Shown here piece after piece: positions 43,087 through 55,003 of a stretch of 64,000 nt of DNA; the stretch's first letter is position 1; each line of letters starts with the position of its first letter. The DNA lies in contig CM043953.1 in assembly GCA_014529385.2 (NCBI GenBank), forward strand, positions 64,062,372 through 64,126,371, read 5' to 3'. The translations under genes and the position numbers were made by a program. Below the pieces are notes generated by a model that had not been told where the DNA came from, did not search any database, and saw nothing but the letters and a program-made list of their open reading frames with translations. This DNA comes from Adiantum capillus-veneris. Lineage: Eukaryota; Streptophyta; Polypodiopsida; Polypodiales; Pteridaceae.

Positions 43087-43625
43087 TTACTCTAATGTAG
43101 CATTGTAAGCATTGACAAGGTTCATACTATCCTTAAGTTGTACTCCTTGCATCCATCTAGCATCTTCAAAAGGATAATTTTTGAACTTAATAAGATACCG
43201 TCGGATTATCTTACCATGTCGTAGTACCTTGTCTTCATGCCGAAGGACAGCTTCGGGTTGTAGCACCTCTTCTTGGTCTTCAACTTCGGGAGGGTCTTCA
43301 ATAATTGGTTCAGTTGGTGGATCTCCTTTGTAGGGCTTAAGTAGGATTACACGAAAGGCATTGTGTATAAGCCAATGGTTGGGCAACTTGAGTTGATAAG
43401 CCGTTTCATTGATGGGCTTCAAGATTTGGAAAGGACCATAGTATCTTTTTGCTAGTTTAGCATAATACTTTTGATGGCCCGTAGGATTTTTGCCCGTCGT
43501 TTGCCTTAATCGAGCCTTAGGAAACTTGAGTAAGACCCAATCATTTTCTTTGAACATTAAGGCTCTTTTGTGCTTATCAGCAACAGCTTTTTGCCTTTGT
43601 TGAGAGATGGCTATAGCCTCCCTAA
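43087..43625 (-). pseudogene. Integrase C-terminus and chromodomain of the chromovirus
   Basis: Frameshifted relative to the integrase core near 43625. It reads MFKENDWVLLKFPKARLRQ, then YYGPFQILKPINETAYQLKL (GPY/F module), then a chromodomain-like tail: VLRHGKIIRRYLIKFKNYP followed by FEDARWMQG. Chromodomains direct insertion to particular chromatin marks. The core aromatic positions are only partly typical. Confidence 0.8.
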
Positions 43626-45749
43626 TCTTTTGAAAGATTCTTGTAGGTCACGGCTATACTCATCGACGGCGAAGATCTTCCCATGTACTTTGAGTAGCAA
43701 GGGACTTTTAGGTCTTCCCTCTATGATCTCGAAAGGTGCTTTCCCCATATAAGTATGGACAGTATTATTGTAGGCATACTCTACTAGAGGTAAATACTTT
43801 TCCCATTGTGAGCGTTGATCTACTTTGGCAACATAAGTCTTGAGTAGATCGAGTATCGTAAGATTGGCTATCTCACTTTGGCCATCCGTTTGTGGGTGAT
43901 AGGCCGAAGAGAAATTCAATCTTGTTCCTAGATTTTCAAAGAGACCTTTCCAAAAATTACTGGTCATTCTAGGATCTCTATCTGACACGATAGATGTGGG
44001 TAATCCATGGTGCTTGAAAATCTGAGATATGAAGAGAGTTTCCATTTGATGTGCCTTAATAGTCTTTTTGATAGGAATAAAATGTGCTTGCTTGCTAAAC
44101 CTGTCGACTATTTTCCATATTCCTGTATTCCCATGGAAAGACTTGGGTAATCCAAAGATGAAATCCATGGATATACTCTCCCATGGAGAATTTGGAATAG
44201 GCAATGGCTGGAGTCATCCAGGTTGCTTCCCTCTATCATACTTGGTCTTTTGGCATACTACACATTTTGAAACATACTCTTGTATGTCCACTTTCATGGT
44301 AGGCCAATAGAAATACGTCTCTACTCCTCGGAGAGTAGGTTGAATACCTCTATGCCCTGCATATGGAGGAGAATGGGATTCATAGATAACCTTCTCATGA
44401 AGGGAATGGGTAACACATAGCCTATTGCCGTGGAGAAGATAACCATCCTGCAAGGTGAATGGTTCCTCTTTCTTCCCCAAAGCAAGGGCTGACATTATGT
44501 CTCTAAAGTCAGGGTCAGTAGCATACTCATCTATCATAGAGGATAGATCATTGTGAGTAGCTATAGACACCGCATTAACTTTTGGTCGTCGTGAAAGTGC
44601 ATCGGCAACTTGATTGTGCTTACCAGCTATGTGAGCAATATGGAAATTAAATTGCGAAAGAAAATTTGCCCACCTCATTTGTTTGTCGGAAAGCTTGGTT
44701 TGCGTCATGAAATACTTGAGACTTTGGTGGTCTGTTCGTAGGATAAATGGAGTCCCCAATAGGTAGTGCTTCCATGTGTCTAGGGCATGTAGAACAGCTA
44801 AAAGCTCTTTCTCATAAATGCCCAAGACGCGTTCATCACTATTGAGCCTTCGGCTCTCATATGCTATGGCATGCCCTTCTTGAAGCAAAACCGCTCCAAG
44901 GCAATCACCACACGCATCACATTGGACCTCAAATGGCTTTGAGAGATCCGGAAGCATGAGGACTGGTTGGGAAGTAAGCTTCTCTTTGAGTTTTTCAAAA
45001 GCATTTTTCTCCTTAGCAGTCCATACAAACTTAACGTTCTTCTTTGTTAAGTCGTGTAGTGGTCCTGCTACTTGAGAGAATTTTTCTATGAAGCGTCTAT
45101 AGTATGCACACATACCAATAAAGCTTCTTAGCTCATGTAGATTCCTTGGGTTAGGCCATGATTTTATTACCTCTAACTTTGATGGATCCATACGAATACC
45201 ATCATGAGAGATAATATGACCTAGATATTGAATCTCTTGAAGGAAGAATTCACTTTTCTTTTGGTTGAGAAAACGTTTGTTCTCCCTCAAGGCTTAAAAA
45301 ATCACTTGGAGATGTTGCTTATGTTCCTCCAAAGACTTGGAGTAGATGATGATATCATCAAAGAACACTCCAGTGAATTTACGATATGGTCTAAAAATTT
45401 TCTCCATAAGACGATTGAAAGTAGCTGGTGCATTAGTCAAGCCAAAAGGCATGACTAGATATTCATAAAGACCAAATGTTGTGCGAAACGCGTTCTTTAG
45501 GATATCTTCATCCACTATTCTTATTTGATGATAGCCACTCTTAAGGTCAATCCTACTGAAGTAGGTAGAGCCTTGTAGCTTATCAAACAGATCTTCTACC
45601 CGAGGCACGGGAAATCTGTTTTTGATAGTGATATGGTTTAGTGCTAGATAGTCCACACACATACGGTATGTACTATCTTTCTTTTGCACTAAAAGGACTG
45701 GAGAACAAAAGGGAGAGGAACTAGGCCTCACCATCCCTTTGTCTACCAA
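43626..45749 (-). pseudogene. RT, RNase H and integrase core of the chromovirus
   Basis: One frame with two stops (TAA at 45291-45293, TGA near 44212). RT: RMCVDYLALNHITIKNRFP, YFSRIDLKSGYHQIRI, LVMPFGLTNAPATF and active site VFFDDIIIYSKS. RNase H: VQCDACGDCLGAVLLQEG, YEKELLAVLHAL, RTDHQSLKYF and VADALSRR, with all acidic residues present. Integrase: zinc module from PYAGHRGIQPT to CVVCQKTK, then SMDFIFGLPKS (Asp), SIVSDRDPRMTS (Asp) and HPQTDGQSEIAN (Glu). The stops fit C-to-T changes: the related copy at 61.5 kb has Gln codon CAA where TAA stands here. Confidence 0.9.
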
Positions 45750-47876
45750 TTCCTATACTTGCCTCATAATCTCCTCTTGTTGAGCTTGTGAGACTCGATA
45801 AGGAGGTTTGTTAGGCGGTGAGCTTCCTGGAAGGATCTCAATACGATGGTCATCATCCCCTCGTTTTGGAGGTAGGTCCATAGGGATATCATCGATGAAC
45901 ACATCTTGGAATCCTTTTAGAAAAGTAGACAAGTCTAACTCTTCTTGATTCCTATCATTTTCATTTAATGAAACATTATTATCTTTTAGAGACTCTTTGA
46001 CATAAATCATGTACGCAGAAACTGAGCTCTTCATTGATTTATCAGAAGAAAGAGGATTTACAAGTGGAATAGTGTGACCACGCTCACTAGCATCTATATA
46101 CATGTTCTTTCCCCTGTAGGTGAAGTAAATTCTCCTTTCAGGGAACTTCATGTTGGCAGCCATGCGATCAAACCATGGTGCCCCTAGGATAACATCCTGA
46201 TGTTGGAGAGGAGAGATGAAGAAGTCTTCTTTGTCGACATAGCTTTGGACATGAAGCCTCAACTTCCCAATAAAGGGAGTAACGGAGGATTGTTGTCCCT
46301 TGAAAGCTGCATCAGCTGTTACTATATCTCCCATCTCAAAAGCTTGAATGCCCAACTTGGTGGCCAACTCTATTGATATGAAGTTGAGAGTAGAGCCTGG
46401 GTCAAACAAGATGAAGGCATCATGCTCTCTTACCTTTCCCCATGCATAGGAAAGTGATGATCCTTTGCAATGAGCATCCTCTTTTGGAGCTTCGATGGTG
46501 GAAGCCCTAGGAGTCTCATTGCGAGTATTCTTCTTGGGGCAAGAACGATAGCCATGTCCTTGCTCCCCACACTTGAAACACTTATGGTCCTTGCGAAAAG
46601 CTTCAAGCTCTTCAGGAGAGAGTTTGTTTTTACCTTTGTAAACTCCCTTCTCCTTGGACCGATTGTTGTTGTTGTTATTGTTGTTGTTGGAAGTGCCTTG
46701 GGAATTATTTTGAGCATTGGATTTCCCCTTTGTATCATTTTTATCTTTGTTTTTCATGGTCTTGACATTACGTCTAGCCCCTTGATGGAAATTGATGCGT
46801 GAAGCAACCATGGTGTGGTGGATTACTTCGGTAATAGTACCGGGCCATTGAGAGTTGATGTATTCGGCCATCTCTTTAGGTAATCCCGCACAGAATTGCT
46901 GTCTTTGCTCGGCAAAGTCTATCTTTTGAAAGACAGTAGCTTTGAGATGTAAATCCCAAAACTTGTCTACATACTTGTTGATAGACTCATGAGAGAGAAG
47001 CTCCAAGCCGCACCATTCGGTAAGAACTTTATCTTTAGTAGCACTTGGAAGAAATTGCTTCATGATGGAAACTCGTAGAGTTTTCCATGTCTTTGGGGCT
47101 TCTCCATTGCCACGAAGGCTAGCCCACCATTGACGAGCTGATTTTTGGAAGTGCGTAGCTACATGGCGTAGCTTAGAGGACTCTGTGAAGCCCTCGTCCC
47201 CAAAGGCCGCATCAAATTGCTGGATGAAGGCCAACACTTTGTCGGTAGCACCAAAGGTGCCATCATAGGTGAGAAAAGAGATACTCTTTCCTCCCTCCTT
47301 GAACTTCTTTAGCTTTTGTGACCTTCGCCATGCAGGAAATGATTTGCGATGTCCTCCCCTCTTGTATTCTCTAGGAGAATAGCCATAACTTTCATCGGAA
47401 GAGGAGGAAGGTGAAGAAGAAGGAGAAGAGGGTGACCTCTTCCTAGCCCTTTTCTTCCTATGTATCCTCTCTTGCCTTTCAGAGTGATGAGGAGAAGGAC
47501 TATGGGTTGCTCTTTTCCTCTTGGGAGGAGTAGGCAATCGTCTAGACTGCCGTCTTCGTGGAGCCACATCTTCAGAAGAACTTAGACTGTCATTGCTTTC
47601 TTTCTCTTTGGATTCCTCCTCTCGAATGGGAGAGAGTCTTCTTTTGGGGGTCTCTTCAAGAGGCCTCCTAAGCTCTCTCTCCTCTGGGAGAGGAAGGGAA
47701 ATTCCATAAGCATGAAGTTGTTGAGTAACTTCGGCTTGCAAAATAGGGTTGCCCATAGCTTGTTGCAACCTAGTGACGAGATAATTCACAAACATGGGAG
47801 CATCATCATTAGCACCTTCATGTGCAAAATCAAAGCTATCAATGTTCATTCTACTCTCTTGATTATTGTCAGCCAT
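45750..47876 (-). pseudogene. Gag-protease of the chromovirus
   Basis: I place the start at the ATG at 47876 (MADNNQESRMNID) because the related copy at 58952 starts the same way. The N-terminal third is rich in Arg and Ser (SPSSPSSSPSSSSDE). The capsid domain has HFQKSARQWWASLRGNGEAP and LLSHESINKYVDKFWDLHL. A poly-Asn stretch leads to the zinc knuckle CFKCGEQGHGYRSC. The protease carries FILFDPGSTLNFIS (D-P-G-S active site) and HQDVILGAPW. The frame ends at TAG 45750-45752 where the related copy has CAA (QVQELV), so gag-protease and RT were once one reading frame. Confidence 0.92.
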
Positions 47877-48277
47877 GTTAACAAAATTTATGTTTATACT
47901 TAGTGTATGCTTTGGCAATACAAAACCTTAGTTTCCACTCCTCTTAGCCTTTGAAAATCGGCTCTTAAGTATCTACACCCACAGCTCAAAGTGGTTAATT
48001 ATAGAGAGTAGAGGAGTAGGTCTAACATAGCAGAGTTGCCAAGGGCTAGCTCCTTTTAGACTTCTTATGGATCAATAATGGTAAAGTCGTAGGCAAGTCT
48101 AAAATGACTCCATTATTAAGTCCAAAGCTCCCGAGGTGTGCACCATCCCCCACATAGTGGGCTTAACAAAACCGATATTAGATCCCAGTTCCACTTACTC
48201 TATTATAATTAACAACATCAACCATTTATAGGCTACTTAAGGACCTCTCTTCTTAAGCAAGAAAAGAGAAACCAAAT

Positions 48278-48289
48278 GCTCTGATACCA
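48278..48289 (-). other. Primer binding site, initiator Met tRNA
   Basis: Minus-strand TGGTATCAGAGC, one base after the 5' LTR end. Confidence 0.95.
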
Positions 48290-48290
48290 A

Positions 48291-49318
48291 TGTAATGGAA
48301 TTTGCCTATTCAATTTGAGAGTAGCGGAATTTAATGAGAGTACTTTCAAGAAATGATTTTGTGAGCATAGCGGGTTGACATAATTGAAGATAGCAACATA
48401 ATCATAGCAATTAGTTAATTTGGCATAGACAATACTTTTGCAAGAGAGAGAATTTAGAGAACATGACAACAGTTGAGGACCGGATTTATGTGGAGCCGGT
48501 CCCCCCTCCAATAGGCATTTGTATTATGATTTCTCCCATAAAGGGAGACTTGTTACAATACATTCTTTGTGTTCCTTGTGACCTAGGTGACGCAATGAAG
48601 ATGGAAAGCTTCATGCATCATCATCATAGCATAACCTAAACTTGAAGAAAGCTTTAACTATACCAAGCCTCAGTCCCAAGACCTCAAACACCTTCGAAGG
48701 TGGAGAGAGCTAGCAGGGAATGAGGGTAGAGAAGAGGAAGAAGAAACATTTCATACGAGAAAGAGCTAGTTCCTCACTTATCGTAACTCTTGTGCTAGCA
48801 TACATAATAGCATAGTAATGAAGAAGAAATAGATGGCAAGCTCAAGCATTGAAGCATGGCTCTTGGATGGATTTGCACTCCATAGCCAAGAGTGTTGGTG
48901 TAGGCTCTCAACCTCTACTTGCTTGGAGAAAGAGAGGGAGCTCTTGCACTTTGCATATTACACAATGAGAGTGTTTTTGAGTGTGTGTGGGTGAGTATAC
49001 CCCCTAAGCACCCCCCGAGCTTGCTTGGGTCGACCCCCCCTTGTAGCTCATGCTTGAAGCTCATTGGACCCCTCCAGGCCTAGCCAATCACAAGCAGGAG
49101 CCATTACAAGCAACAGGGATAGTAGCCTTGGGACAAGTGTCCCCCTTTCCCCTTTGAGAGAGAGAGGACTTGATAAATGCAAAATCAATTAATTAAATAT
49201 CCTTTATTATCATTGGACCCCTTGGGTGTCCAACCAATAGGTTTCAGGCACACCATGAGGGCAACATGAGGAGGAACTTGACAAGTGTCCTTGCTGCCTC
49301 TTCAAGCTGGGGCTTCCC

Positions 49319-49407
<89 letters not shown>

Positions 49408-49978
49408 CTCTCTCATCCCCCCCCCTTGTAGGCTCGCCCCCTCCTTGTAGGGATCTTTTTGACTTTGAATGAGCAAGCCCCTTAGTCATCAAGCATGACT
49501 AAGCACTTGAAGTAGGGGGTGTTCCCACAAGCATCTCAGGCAAGCTTCTCAAGGCACTTCAAGCACCTTAATCATGCACCAAGTCAAGCACCTCAAGCAT
49601 GGATCCAGCCAAGCACCTCAAGCATCTTAATCAAGCACCTCAATCATGACAAGCACCTCAAGCACGACAAGCACCTTGAGTTTGGGCCGGGTTCCCACCT
49701 CAAGCTCAGCCCTAGCTTACCTAAGGTCAAAGGACTTTTACACACATTATTGGAGGTCTTCAATGAAGCTAACCCTAAGGTCTTATGCTCCATTGGTTAG
49801 CCTTGCTCTTGATAGACCATCTCCCATTTGGGCCCCTTTACTATTGGCCCCGTGTTGAGATAGATCTATAAGCACATATCTATATCTTAACACTTGTTCT
49901 CGTTTATTCTCCCACATTAAGTGATCAATTTAATATGAGAAAATCATTTGGGTTGGTTAGATATTAGATTTTATGACA
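48291..49978 (-). repeat. 5' LTR of the chromovirus
   Basis: 1688 bp; 40 bp longer than the 3' LTR, explained by the (GT)n tract (49320-49406, 87 bp against 49) and one extra CT. Otherwise nearly identical. Confidence 0.95.
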
Positions 49979-52737
49979 AGGGTAGATCTTGCTGATGCCA
50001 TGCCTCATTTATATCTGGTGGTGTGAGGAGGTTGACATTGATAAAATGTAGTATTCGCTCCTTTCCACTGCATGGAATCCTTCCAGGTGGGTTATGTCTC
50101 CTCTCTCACTTGCTTTTTCAACATTGCTTCCTCCTTAGCAGTTAAGCTTTTTGATTGAGCGGAGGGTCCGGCTTCATCCTAAGAAATATCTAGATCATGA
50201 AGATTGGCCTCTCTAATGGCTGTTGCTTCAAAATCCATAAATCGTAGGGTATCTTGATCTTACATAGTAGAGTCTATCTGTTCTTCCTCTGATATGATAG
50301 CATGTGCCATGGATGTTGCTTGAGCTTCTCTCAATTCTATTTTTAGTTGGTCTATTTCTTGTTGGTATCTCTCCTCTCACTACATGAACCCAATAGAGAG
50401 CTCTCTTCTCTGCATTTGCTATAACTTTGGCTCCATTGTAAGGCCTTTAACTTTTTGTTCCACTGCTTTGTATGCTTGATATGTGCCCTATAGTGTGGCT
50501 TGTGTAGGGTTGTCCTTGAGCTAGTTCAGCAATGTATTTTGCTCTTGGCACCTAGCTTCTGATTGTGCCAACTAAGTATTTGCAATGTTTAGCTAGATTT
50601 GGAGCTTGTCGATTGTTGAAGTAGATTCCTGAAGAGCTGAAGTGGCCTTTGTGACTTGTTTCTCTTGTTGCTGATTTCTTGTCTGGAGAGTTTCCAGATC
50701 CGTTGTTGTCTTTGCAATTAGTTCACCAATTCCTGTTCTTTGAATTCCATGGCTTTTTACTATGATTCGACACATATATTGGTCGTATCTAACTTTTCCT
50801 CGTAGAGTCGTAGGCGCATGTATACACTATGTAGCTATTTGTGGCGAGCATATATTTCTCCTTTCATTGTGTCTATCACATTGTGTGCATACTGTGTATA
50901 TTCATCTATGTCCTCTAGATTCTCCATTCTTCTTGTGTTGCTTGCTTCCAGCTGATCCGTTTGTGTATCCTCAACCCCAGGGATTGGCTCATCTCGTTGG
51001 TTGGCTTGAGTATTTGGTGCCTCTATGGGGCTAGTTGGTTTAGCCTCTTGTTCCTTGATAGTTTCTTTGAGTGGTTCAGTATCTGGTTCTGTATTGCTAG
51101 CAATGGGAGTGACCACCTCTGGTTGTGGCTGTGTTGTGGTCTCCGATTGTGGTGGTGCACTTGTGGGAGAGGAGTGTGGAACTTCTGCAGTAGGTTTGAT
51201 TGGTTCTTTGGGTGAACCCTCTTGAGGTGGTGTATTGGCTTCTTCTTGTTCCTAGTCCTGCACTCATTGTCATTCTTCTTTATGGTAGAGATTCTCTAGG
51301 CCACCAAGGATCATCCTTTTTATCAAACATTGGGTGTTTGGTTTGAGTTTTGATTTTCCTTGGAGATGGTTTCCACTTCTCCTCAAAATCTCCTTTCAGC
51401 CCTCTTTCCAACTCAAAAGCCTCTTTCTCTCTTTCAAGTCTTGTTGCCCTTTGGATTGGTTCTTCTACTGTTGCTACAAGGCATGGTTGTTTTGTTGTTT
51501 TTGTATTCTCTACCTTGTGTTTTCCTTTTTCTCTTCTCTTTCTGTCGAGGGGAGTCTCTTCCTCCGCCGCCTCTTCTTGTTCTGTGTCACTTTCTGCAGA
51601 TTTTGCTACAGTAGTTTTCTCTTGGCTAGGGACATCAACTAGTATGGTCCTTAGTCTACTCCTCACGGGTGGAGCTCTCATCCACACTTCTTCTTCTTCA
51701 TTCCTGTTCAAGAGCCATATATTTTACTTTGGGGTAGGTGATAGATGTTCTGCCTAGCCGATAGCATGATAAGTTATTCTTGTTAACACCTCTGGAGATC
51801 CCCATAAGGTGTTTAGGTATCCACTTGTACCAAATGGAGATTGGTTTGAGTTATAGTGGGGTCTTCATTCCCATAGTCTGACTTGCCTACTTTAGACAGT
51901 CAGTCTTCTATTCTGAACTGCATGTTTCTCCTTTGGTTTCCATATCCATTTCTTCTTTAGTAGTGGTGGTGCTTGTTGAAAAGATGGATACAATTGTTTT
52001 CTCTTATGGTTGTTGGCAGTGCATAGAAATCTTTTGGACACCCAAATTTGCTGAAATTGGTTGACCAATTGACTTTTGGGTATCCAAACTTGCATGGCTC
52101 CCTGCATTGGTGGAGTAATAGAAGTCTTTATTGGAGTTGTACTTGTAATTGCGGTCGATGACTCATGCTCATTTGATTCAAAATCACCTAAAGCTTCCTT
52201 CCATGCATCTTTACTGTCGGCAAATGGTACTTTTAATTGTCCTCCTTTGAGTGTGAGCTCTAGAATTCTGGCATCCCAGTTAGAAATTTCTTTGTAGGTT
52301 CTCATCCACAGAACACCTAATATTAAGTTCTCATTCACGTGTTCATCTGCTATACATATGAAAGTATGCGGACAAGAGAATCCATGAACCATAATATTCA
52401 AGTTAATTTTCCCTAAGGTTGAAGTGATACTCTTGTTGTAGCCCTTGCAGTACTCAAGTGGTTGAGTAGTTGCTTTGTGGTAAGTGGAATAGTTGACCTC
52501 ATTGACTCGGGCCCCTGTATTTGCTAGAGCTTTAACTTTGTAATCATTGTTCACACTCACATTGATTCACATATCAAGACCATCTAGCCACTCTTCAACA
52601 GTCTCTACCTCATCCTGTACTAAGGGTTGAATGTGGAGGGTACTAAGTGGTACACCTTGGAGAACAGGTTGTCTTGCTGCTTTTTGTTTGAGAATTTGAA
52701 TACAAGCTTCTTCTTGAGCCTCCTCAATAAACTGTTG
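49979..52737 (-). pseudogene. Post-integrase ORF with retropepsin-like domain and coiled coil (element C)
   Basis: The frame continues from the integrase C-terminus with one TGA at 52735-52737: EEAQEEACIQILKQKAARQ, then VETVEEWLDGLDM. After a second TGA comes a retropepsin-like domain: VKALANTGARVNEVNYSTY (Asn where the catalytic Asp of D-T-G is expected), SCPHTFICIADEHVNENLIL, then GVLWMRTY (the I-L-G motif as LILG). Downstream are a Lys/Glu-rich stretch (DRKRREKGKHKVENTKTTK, 51711-51280) and coiled-coil-like segments (ETLQTRNQQQEKQVTKATS, about 50700; AKEEAMLKKQVREE, about 50115) in more than one phase. The ORF resumes at 41078 beyond the chromovirus. A protease-like domain after integrase is not the standard Ty3 order. 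Confidence 0.65.
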
Positions 52738-53639
52738 TCATTTAAGCTTCCTTTCCTTTGACGCATGCATTCTCTGGAGAAGTTCATTAGTTAAGGGAAG
52801 GTTGTATTTACGGAGTCCACATCCACTAATCCAATTTTCCATGATTTCTCCATCTACCATGGCTAACTTGATAGCCCCACTTGGTGAAACATCTTCAATT
52901 ACAAAAGGACCATGTCCTTTTTTCTTGAATTTGGGCATATGTTGTTTCAATGAGTACACTAGGACTAAATCCCCTGGTTTAAAAACTTTAGTCAACAAAT
53001 GCGAGTCAGAGAACTGCTTTTGTTTCCGTTTTTGTGCATATATATGGGCAATGGCCCGCTAAACATTGTTCATCTAGGCATTCTAAGTCCTCAAGGCATT
53101 CTAACAACTCATGTCTTTTCCATTCCAACTCAGTTGCAAGTCTAAGTGTGGGCAATAAGAACTCCATTGGCAATATTGCATCCAGGCCATATACCAAGTT
53201 AAAAGGAATCAAGTTCAAAGTCGTTTTAAAGGAAACTTGATAACCCCATAAGGTAGAGTGAAGATGCATTTCCCATTCAGTTCTGCATGAACTAAAATTT
53301 TGGTTAGTACAGAGCTCGGAATTTTGTTTGTATGTTGGCTTGACCATTTGCTTGCAGGTAGTACGGTGCAGATTTGCTATGGATTACCATGAACTCATAC
53401 AGTAGATATTCTATCACCTCATTGAGGAAATGCAATCTATGATCACTCACAAGCTCAATAGGAAGTCTATATCTAGTAAAGATACATTCGTACAAGAATG
53501 TAGTCGTGGTTCGTGCATCGTTCTTCTCGGTGGCTCGTGCCTCAACCCACTTGGTTAGTAATTTGCTGCCACAATAATATCTTGTGATTAAGTTTTGTAA
53601 ATTGGTGGTTGTATTGGATGTATGAAGTCTATACCTCAT
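52738..53639 (-). pseudogene. Integrase core and C-terminus of element C
   Basis: The core is recognised by LLTKWVEARATEKNDARTTT, IELVSDHRLHFLNEVIEYL (second Asp) and SAPYYLQANGQANIQTK, where the catalytic Glu appears to be Asn. The C-terminal part has FKPGDLVLVYSLKQHMPKF and GHGPFVIEDVSPSGAIKL. Multiple frames and stops occur between 53300 and 53000. Confidence 0.8.
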
Positions 53640-53699
53640 TTAGCAAATGAACATGCTCCCATCATAGTTGCAGTGACATGTTATCCATCCTCGTTGGCA

Positions 53700-54433
53700 T
53701 TCTTGCTTGTTGGCACACATCACATCGTCGAACAAATTCTTTTGCATTAGCAAATCAATTTGGCCACCAAATGCCTGCCATCATAGCTTTGGATGTGGTC
53801 TCATGAGAGAAGTGACCCCCGGCTAGACCTGCATGAGCTTGCTCCATTATAGGAAGGTATTCCTCTTCATTGGCGCACAGTTTGAGCTGTTCACCTTTCC
53901 TGCGTCGATAGAGTTGGTTTCCAATCATTTTTGTAGTTGGATGCCTCAATTTCTGTCGCTCTTTTACATCTTTTACTCATGTATTCTAGGAATATTATGT
54001 TAGTCAAATACTCAACCAGGTATCTGCTCCAATGTGGTGTGATTGAAATATGGAATAATGTGGCATGGGGTATGGAGGATCTTTCTTTACATTGACAGCA
54101 ATCATTCACATAGTGATGAACATCTCTCTTCATGGTAGACCATTAAACGCCCAGTCACGTTAGTCTTTGTAGGGTTTGGTCTTGAGAAATTTGTAGACCT
54201 ATGATTGTGGTATGAGCTTGACTCAAGTAGGCATCTTGCTCCTCAAGATTTATGAACAAGAGCACGATTCCATCCTTGTTTTTACAATACAATCTTCCCG
54301 CCAGCAATTGATATAGAGAAGATTTCTCAATCAATCCTGGTGTAATAGGAATTGGTATTTGAGAATCCACTTGTGCTATAGTCATTAAAGACACAAGTTC
54401 TTCTGACCATCTTGGAATCGTTTCCACAAACAA
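53700..54433 (-). pseudogene. Two zinc-binding modules of the integrase (element C)
   Basis: The first module has a preamble (LYQLLAGRLYCKNKDGI), then QAHTTIIGLQISQDQTL and VHHYVNDCCQCKE; its second His seems lost. After about 60 residues a second module begins with its own preamble (GNQLYRRRKGEQLKLCANEE) and has AHAGLAGGHFSHETTSKAMM (His pair), IWWPN and, in the adjacent frame, RRCDVCQQA (Cys pair). The two are diverged, not recent copies. One frameshift lies between them (about 53945). Confidence 0.75.
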
Positions 54434-54489
54434 CAGATATGCATAAGGTACATCATTGTCTAGCCCTTTTGGTGCTTCCCCCGTGGTGA

Positions 54490-55003
54490 GTCTTGACAGG
54501 CGATCTGCCCACTAGTGAGTCGTGCCTTTCTTTACCACAATCGTGAAGTCGAATTCAAGTAGGATGATAAACCATCTTATTATCCTACTGGTATTGCATA
54601 GCTTATTCACCAAGTAGAGTAAGGCTTGATGGTCTACAAAGAAGACAAACTTGTTGGCTAACAAGTAGTGTTGAAATTTTTTGACCAAATACATCATACT
54701 AAGACCTTCTCTTTCTTTGATTGTATAATTCTTTTCCGCTGGGTTTAATATTTTGCTAGAATAGGAGATATGAAAATCCAGTGTTCCTTCTCTCAGCAGG
54801 GCTAAGATGCAACCAATGGCATAACTTGAAGCATCGACATGTAAGTGAAACACTTTGTTCCAGTCTCGAGCTTCAGAATTGGTGTTGAGCTTAAAGCTTG
54901 CTTAAGCTTTTGGAAGGATTCCTCACATTCATCAGTCCATTCAAAGTGTGTGATTAGGCTATATATGGGCCGAGCAAGTACCGCATACATGTAGATAAAT
55001 CTA
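54490..55003 (-). pseudogene. RT thumb and RNase H of element C, truncated
   Basis: The RT end reads FEWTDECEESFQKLKQALSS then TPILKLETGTKCF. The RNase H follows after a frameshift near 54845: HLHVDASSYAIGCILA (Asp), NYTIKEREGLSMMY (Glu), FVDHQALLYL (Asp) and, before the zinc modules, WADRLSRL. Catalytic RT motifs are absent because an LTR starts at 55004. Confidence 0.85.

Larger units (their letters stand above)
41079..49978 (-). mobile_element. Full-length chromovirus (Ty3 with chromodomain)
   Basis: The element is 8.9 kb on the minus strand: 5' LTR 48291-49978, primer site 48278-48289, gag-protease-RT-RNase H-integrase-chromodomain, polypurine tract, 3' LTR 41079-42726. Flanks are CGGGT and AGGGT, a 5 bp duplication with one mismatch. 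Apart from microsatellite length the LTRs differ at only around ten positions, so it is a recent insertion. The polyprotein has three in-frame stops and one frameshift. Confidence 0.95.
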
